The notes under the pieces were generated by a model. The model searched no databases and was not told the origin of the DNA. It worked only from the letters and a program-made list of their open reading frames with translations. Shown piece by piece: positions 7,534 to 11,162 of a stretch of DNA of 11,162 nt. This DNA is from Flavobacteriales bacterium UBA5422. Lineage in GTDB: Bacteria; Bacteroidota; Bacteroidia; Flavobacteriales_D; Crocinitomicaceae. The position numbers and the translations under genes are program-made. The stretch covers positions 4,102 to 15,263 of the forward strand of contig DHNG01000043.1 in the NCBI GenBank assembly GCA_002409405.1, given 5' to 3'. Every line of letters starts with the position of its first letter. The stretch's first letter is position 1.

Positions 7534-10500
7534 CTACTTTCGACGCAAGACGCTTTCTTTTTCACTTACGGTCTGAATTCCTTCTACTGTCTCTACTCTC
7601 GTTCTTACTAGACTATTGTTTTCATCATAGTTGTAGAAAATAGAGTAGTTGTATGCATCATGTTCTGCCAGAGGGAATGTTTTTTTCTGATCATACACGA
7701 CAGAAGACATTGCTGCATTATACGGATGACTTCTGAAATCATCAATATACAGGACAGACTCATCCTCTGTATAGATAGAAATTCGCATCCATCTAGCTTG
7801 AGGTGGCGGCATGTATTCGCCTTCAATTTTTTGCCATCCGTCCACCACACTTCCTGATGGAGTGAATATCAAATCAGAATATAGTGGGTTTTGTGCCGCA
7901 TCGAGAAATCTGATTACAAAACGTGTTTCTTGATAGGGTAGTACTCTGGTATTTTCTTTTATCCACACACTGAAAACATATCTGTTATTAACAATCGGAG
8001 AAAAGCTTCTGATACAATCACATTCTTGTACTTCGTACTCTTTTTCCCCATTTATATGTGTTGTTTCAATTGGGTCAGGTGCATAAGTAACCGGAATCTG
8101 GTTTACATATAGTCCATTAATTCTCAACGAATAATCACCTGTATGTTTTTCATCCGGATCTATTTTACCATTTGTTCCAGGATAAAGTGAAAACCCATAG
8201 CCTAAGTAATCAATCGTATTATTCTCCCGGTAATAATAATCTTCTAATCCATCGAATGCCACTTCATTTGTTTTTGCATTAGCAATTAAAGCTTTTGGAA
8301 ACAATTTCAAGTCTTTGTTCATTCCATATAACTGAGTTGTTCGATTTTTTGTTGGACTCTCCGACTCCAGCGGCTTCCCGAATTCATCAAACTTGGTGAT
8401 TTTATCCAATTGTCTCCAGTCTCCCAAATCACCATTATTATAGGCTGTGTGTCCCGATTCATCAATTGCATGCCATTCATTATCGGATCCGAGCTTATAA
8501 AATGGCACATATCCCGTTAGTGTTCCATCCTGTCTGATACCCAATAAATGTCCTGATGTCCGTTCATTTTGGAAAGCATAGGATGTAAACAAGCGGTAAT
8601 TCCCCATTACTCCTTTTCTGAACGGGTTAATAATTGCTCCAGCAACGTATTGCCGGTCTTCATACATATCAATAATCGATGGTTTATCTGCCCAATCTTC
8701 AGGTCTCAGACAGGGTAGATTATTGTTCTCTTTGTATCGAACTGCTTCTACATTAATTACACCAGTAGTTGGAAACACAATTTGATTGGCAGCCAAAGGA
8801 GAATTTTTTGTCGTAATTCCCATCATTTGAGCATCTACTCTATTTTTTCTACCTGATTTTACAATCGTGACAATTGTCGCTGACCAGTCAACACCATAAG
8901 TAGCTTTTCCGTCTTCATCAATAACATATGCTTTTTTCGCTGCATCATTTATTTCAATAATCCATCCTTTCTTTCCTGAAATACCTGCAACGGAATACTC
9001 AATAACATCTCCCACACTAAATGGAGTAACGGTCAATGTAGAAAAATTAATTTCGTTGTCAATTCCTGTTAGATCACCTTGGTTAATAATTCTTCCTTCA
9101 TTGAGCGATATATTTCTGAAATTATCATATTTCCAATGTGCCGGATATGACAGGTTATAGAAATTGTCATTGAACTCATCCTTCACAGAAGATAACAGAA
9201 CATTTCCTGACCGTGCATCATAAACAAGATCCTCGGACTTATTGTTTGACCCGAGGTATGTTGTTTCAACAGATTTAATCACCGCAGCGTGGTGTATCAC
9301 TTTTGAGAAGGTAAATGCGGAGGCTGATTTTCTATATTCCGTTATTTCTTCATCATCATTCATAAAGAAATAAGGAATGATTGCCGTAATCCCAGCACTT
9401 GTTGTTGTAGAGGATTCTTGCAATTTGTTGTGCTCTTCGACCACCCATGAATCTGCATACATGTCAATATCCCTCGGTAAATCTGCCAACGAGATATTCC
9501 CACTTCTGTCGGCATACTTTATTTTATCATCTTTTCCATAATAATTAAATGCGGTTGTTGCAATTTCATTACCTGTTCGGTCTTTTAACGTTATTTTCTT
9601 AGGTTTCCCGTGATAATCAGAAGTTTCTACATAAAATCCTTGAGAGAAACCAAATGCTTCATTGTATACCTTGTCTATTTTTATTGCTGTTTTACCTGAA
9701 AATTCCAGTTTACTCATTACCGTTTTACCGGCAATTGTAGGTTTATCTCTAAGCGTATAGAAATCTGTTATAGAAGATCCGACAGATGAACCAATTGTAA
9801 GGACATCTGCTTTTACTTTCGCATATCCAACAATCGCTCCAGGGTATACCATTTCACCCCAAGGAAGAATCTGATACGTTTTTTCATCTGGTAGAAGATG
9901 TCTTTCATAACTGTATCCATCCAATTCATAAAATGGGTTTTCTATGTTTCCGATAGCAGGCTCATAACTTGCAATTCCCTCGGTATTTACTCGAGTTTTA
10001 CCATATTCATATTGCCAAGTATAATATGCTTCTGCCTCACCTGACAAGTCATCCCATCCATCCGAGACAGTAATGGTTGACACCCTAGAATCCCCACCAT
10101 ATTTGATACGATCCGGATCATATAATTTCATTAAACTTCTATTCGGATCAAAGTATAAACCATAGTTTTTCTTGTTGAATCGTTTGAGTAGATTGACACC
10201 AATTATATTCCAGTCATTACTTAAATTGTAATCACAAAAATCAGTTGCCTGTGTTGCATTGTAGTCAATTGTTCCATAGACTGTACAAGGCGTATTGATT
10301 CGTGCGTATTGCCAATTTGCTACAGCCAGTGGATTTACCTTGTAACTGAAAATCGGATCAATAGAGAACGGCATAAACGGGAACTTTGAACTGTTCTCTA
10401 TTAAGAAATTCACCAACTTAATTGGTGGGTCATCAGCAAGTTTTGCAATTTGCTCCGGTTCAATGACTACATAACCTATTTTATACGAGTTAGACCCATT

Positions 10501-11162
10501 TCCAACCGCTCCCGCGAAGAAATTACCCCCCATTAACTTGTGTAGTTTAACAGAAGATGGTACGTGCTCAAATTTGTCCACATCCCTGTCTGCCATCTTC
10601 GCATACATATCAAAGAATAATTCATCAGGAATGTTTCCGTTTTCATCTGTCAGATAATCTTTAATTATTTTTACTCTGGCATTTTGCGGACTGTCATTAA
10701 TAGGTTCATCCAGTTTAAAATAAATAACATTAAAGTATTCTTTATGTTCAGACGGATTTCTAAACGTCGTTGATGCATGATGTGTTTCTAAATTTGCGAC
10801 AGTCTGAATATCATATTCAGTCATATTTTCTAACGACTCTTCTGTGGACATTGCCAGTACATTGAACATTTTCATTGCCCGCCTGTTCTGTACCATGTGA
10901 TAGGAATCCCTTTCATATTGAATGGAAAGTTCTCCTCCGGATGTTTGCTTAACTTTAGCCAATTTCCATGCTTTTATATTTGCGCTTGCATTTTGCTCAT
11001 CGGTAAAGGGAAACTCGTGATTGGGTTTTGAAGGATTATTGGGTTGGTATTCTCCCCATCTGTCAGAAGAATTCCACTTAAAATCAGGGTTAGTGTCTGA
11101 ATAGACAAACTCAATAGGTGCTGTTTTATTTTCAGTAGAATTCCCCGTATAGGTATATACTG
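7534..11162 (-). CDS. Giant RHS-associated YD-type protein, 5' end outside window
   Basis: This is the C-terminal 1208 residues of a larger protein. The frame is open through base 11162, so the start is not visible; the TTG at 10962 is internal, because conserved sequence continues upstream of it (DRWGEYQPN at fragment residues 33-41). I recognise the family of very large Bacteroidota proteins encoded beside RHS toxins. Its hallmarks, in order, are the DRWG block, SGGELSIQYE (74-83), YHMVQNRRAM (87-96), ASYEPAIGNIENPF (397-410), VGYAKV (444-449), SQGF (506-509), a beta-rich stretch to about 980, a carbohydrate-binding-like sandwich (about 981-1146) and a YD-type tail. Only five cysteines are present. 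No catalytic motif or C-terminal secretion signal is visible, and the protein ends in a basic LRRK. The molecular function is unknown. A structural partner or carrier for the downstream RHS protein is my inference from the 20-base spacing and the shared repeat style. Family assignment is confident; the role is not. Confidence 0.9.
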   Translation of the reverse strand, partial: VYTYTGNSTENKTAPIEFVYSDTNPDFKWNSSDRWGEYQPNNPSKPNHEFPFTDEQNASANIKAWKLAKVKQTSGGELSIQYERDSYHMVQNRRAMKMFNVLAMSTEESLENMTEYDIQTVANLETHHASTTFRNPSEHKEYFNVIYFKLDEPINDSPQNARVKIIKDYLTDENGNIPDELFFDMYAKMADRDVDKFEHVPSSVKLHKLMGGNFFAGAVGNGSNSYKIGYVVIEPEQIAKLADDPPIKLVNFLIENSSKFPFMPFSIDPIFSYKVNPLAVANWQYARINTPCTVYGTIDYNATQATDFCDYNLSNDWNIIGVNLLKRFNKKNYGLYFDPNRSLMKLYDPDRIKYGGDSRVSTITVSDGWDDLSGEAEAYYTWQYEYGKTRVNTEGIASYEPAIGNIENPFYELDGYSYERHLLPDEKTYQILPWGEMVYPGAIVGYAKVKADVLTIGSSVGSSITDFYTLRDKPTIAGKTVMSKLEFSGKTAIKIDKVYNEAFGFSQGFYVETSDYHGKPKKITLKDRTGNEIATTAFNYYGKDDKIKYADRSGNISLADLPRDIDMYADSWVVEEHNKLQESSTTTSAGITAIIPYFFMNDDEEITEYRKSASAFTFSKVIHHAAVIKSVETTYLGSNNKSEDLVYDARSGNVLLSSVKDEFNDNFYNLSYPAHWKYDNFRNISLNEGRIINQGDLTGIDNEINFSTLTVTPFSVGDVIEYSVAGISGKKGWIIEINDAAKKAYVIDEDGKATYGVDWSATIVTIVKSGRKNRVDAQMMGITTKNSPLAANQIVFPTTGVINVEAVRYKENNNLPCLRPEDWADKPSIIDMYEDRQYVAGAIINPFRKGVMGNYRLFTSYAFQNERTSGHLLGIRQDGTLTGYVPFYKLGSDNEWHAIDESGHTAYNNGDLGDWRQLDKITKFDEFGKPLESESPTKNRTTQLYGMNKDLKLFPKALIANAKTNEVAFDGLEDYYYRENNTIDYLGYGFSLYPGTNGKIDPDEKHTGDYSLRINGLYVNQIPVTYAPDPIETTHINGEKEYEVQECDCIRSFSPIVNNRYVFSVWIKENTRVLPYQETRFVIRFLDAAQNPLYSDLIFTPSGSVVDGWQKIEGEYMPPPQARWMRISIYTEDESVLYIDDFRSHPYNAAMSSVVYDQKKTFPLAEHDAYNYSIFYNYDENNSLVRTRVETVEGIQTVSEKESVLRRK
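7561..7707 (-). other. C-terminal YD-type motif of the upstream protein
   Basis: This covers fragment residues about 1152-1200. It reads SSVVYDQKKTFPLAEHDAYN, followed by a YD motif (FYNYDENNSLVRTRVE) and VEGIQTVSE. The Y-x-YD-x-x-x-x-L-V-R pattern is that of a single YD (RHS) repeat and closely matches the C-terminal ends of relatives I recognise. The stop codon follows within ten residues, so the protein ends naturally and is not truncated here. Confidence 0.7.
7723..8220 (-). other. Carbohydrate-binding-like beta-sandwich domain
   Basis: This covers fragment residues about 981-1146 of the upstream protein. The pattern is that of a galactose-binding-type jelly roll: TGDYSLRING near the front, RYVFSVWIKEN (a 'Y.fSvWvk' strand), VDGWQKIEGEYMPP, a RWMRISIYTED strand, and a closing YIDDFRSHPYN. 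The 'GWQ-x-x-E-G' and 'Y-DD-R' elements are typical of CBM4/9-like and related modules. Sugar binding is inferred from the fold only; I cannot identify ligand residues. A pair of cysteines (ECDC) lies just before the Y.FSVW strand. Confidence 0.6.
9583..9972 (-). other. Diagnostic conserved block of the RHS-associated family
   Basis: Fragment residues 397-526 of the upstream protein hold the motifs that best identify the family: ASYEPAIGNIENPF, then YPGAIVGYAKV, FYTLRDKP, SQGFYVETSDYHGKPKK and a FNYYGKDDK strand. In relatives I know, the matching blocks read approximately SYEPxIGNEENPF, VGYSxV, FYTAKDFP and SQGF-NDMHGKPK. The function of the block is unknown. It is probably part of a beta-strand shell, because it is rich in Y, G and alternating hydrophobic residues. 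Identification is from memory of the family, not from a search. Confidence 0.7.

Noticed and set aside
7500..7540. Promoter or terminator between the two genes
   Set aside because: Only 20 bases are available, with no inverted repeat plus T-run and no room for -33/-7 elements outside coding sequence.
7534..7600. Possible type IX secretion sorting domain at the end of the upstream protein
   Set aside because: The last residues are the YD tail followed by a basic LRRK. There is no Ig-like C-terminal sorting domain or KxxK-type ending that I can recognise.
7608..7850. 80-codon minus-strand frame, and its plus-strand partner at 7660-7857
   Set aside because: Both are shadows of the carbohydrate-binding and YD-tail coding region of the upstream gene.

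Overview
The window suggests a member of the Bacteroidota. The evidence is the moderately AT-rich composition (about 30-48% GC in lines I counted), the A-rich sequence with no Shine-Dalgarno motif before the one visible start codon, and above all two giant proteins of the RHS/YD-repeat type with sequence blocks I recognise from that phylum. The genus cannot be fixed from this sequence.

Layout. Both genes read on the minus strand, so transcription runs right to left. The window is coding almost end to end. From 11162 down to 7534 lies the 3' part (1208 residues and a stop) of a very large protein whose start is outside the window. Only 20 bases (7514-7533) separate its stop from the start of the second gene. 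That gene begins at ATG 7513 and stays open in one frame to base 1, giving at least 2504 residues; its 3' end is missing. No stretch over 300 bases lacks a gene. I see no RNA gene, insertion sequence, CRISPR array or terminator.

How the genes may work together. The downstream protein has a signal peptide, an N-terminal beta-rich part, a central part of about 980 residues with about 45 cysteines, a YD-repeat (RHS shell) part, and an RHS core end that is split by a LamG-like lectin domain. The window stops at the end of the motif (YYPYGMLMP) that normally precedes the last part of the core and a variable C-terminal tip. In polymorphic RHS toxins that tip carries the effector and an immunity gene follows, so the effector, if there is one, lies just beyond base 1. 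The upstream protein belongs to the large family that often sits next to RHS genes in Bacteroidota. It ends in a carbohydrate-binding-like beta sandwich and a short YD-type tail. My inference is that the pair is one operon making a two-protein, secreted or surface-exposed toxin or adhesin assembly.
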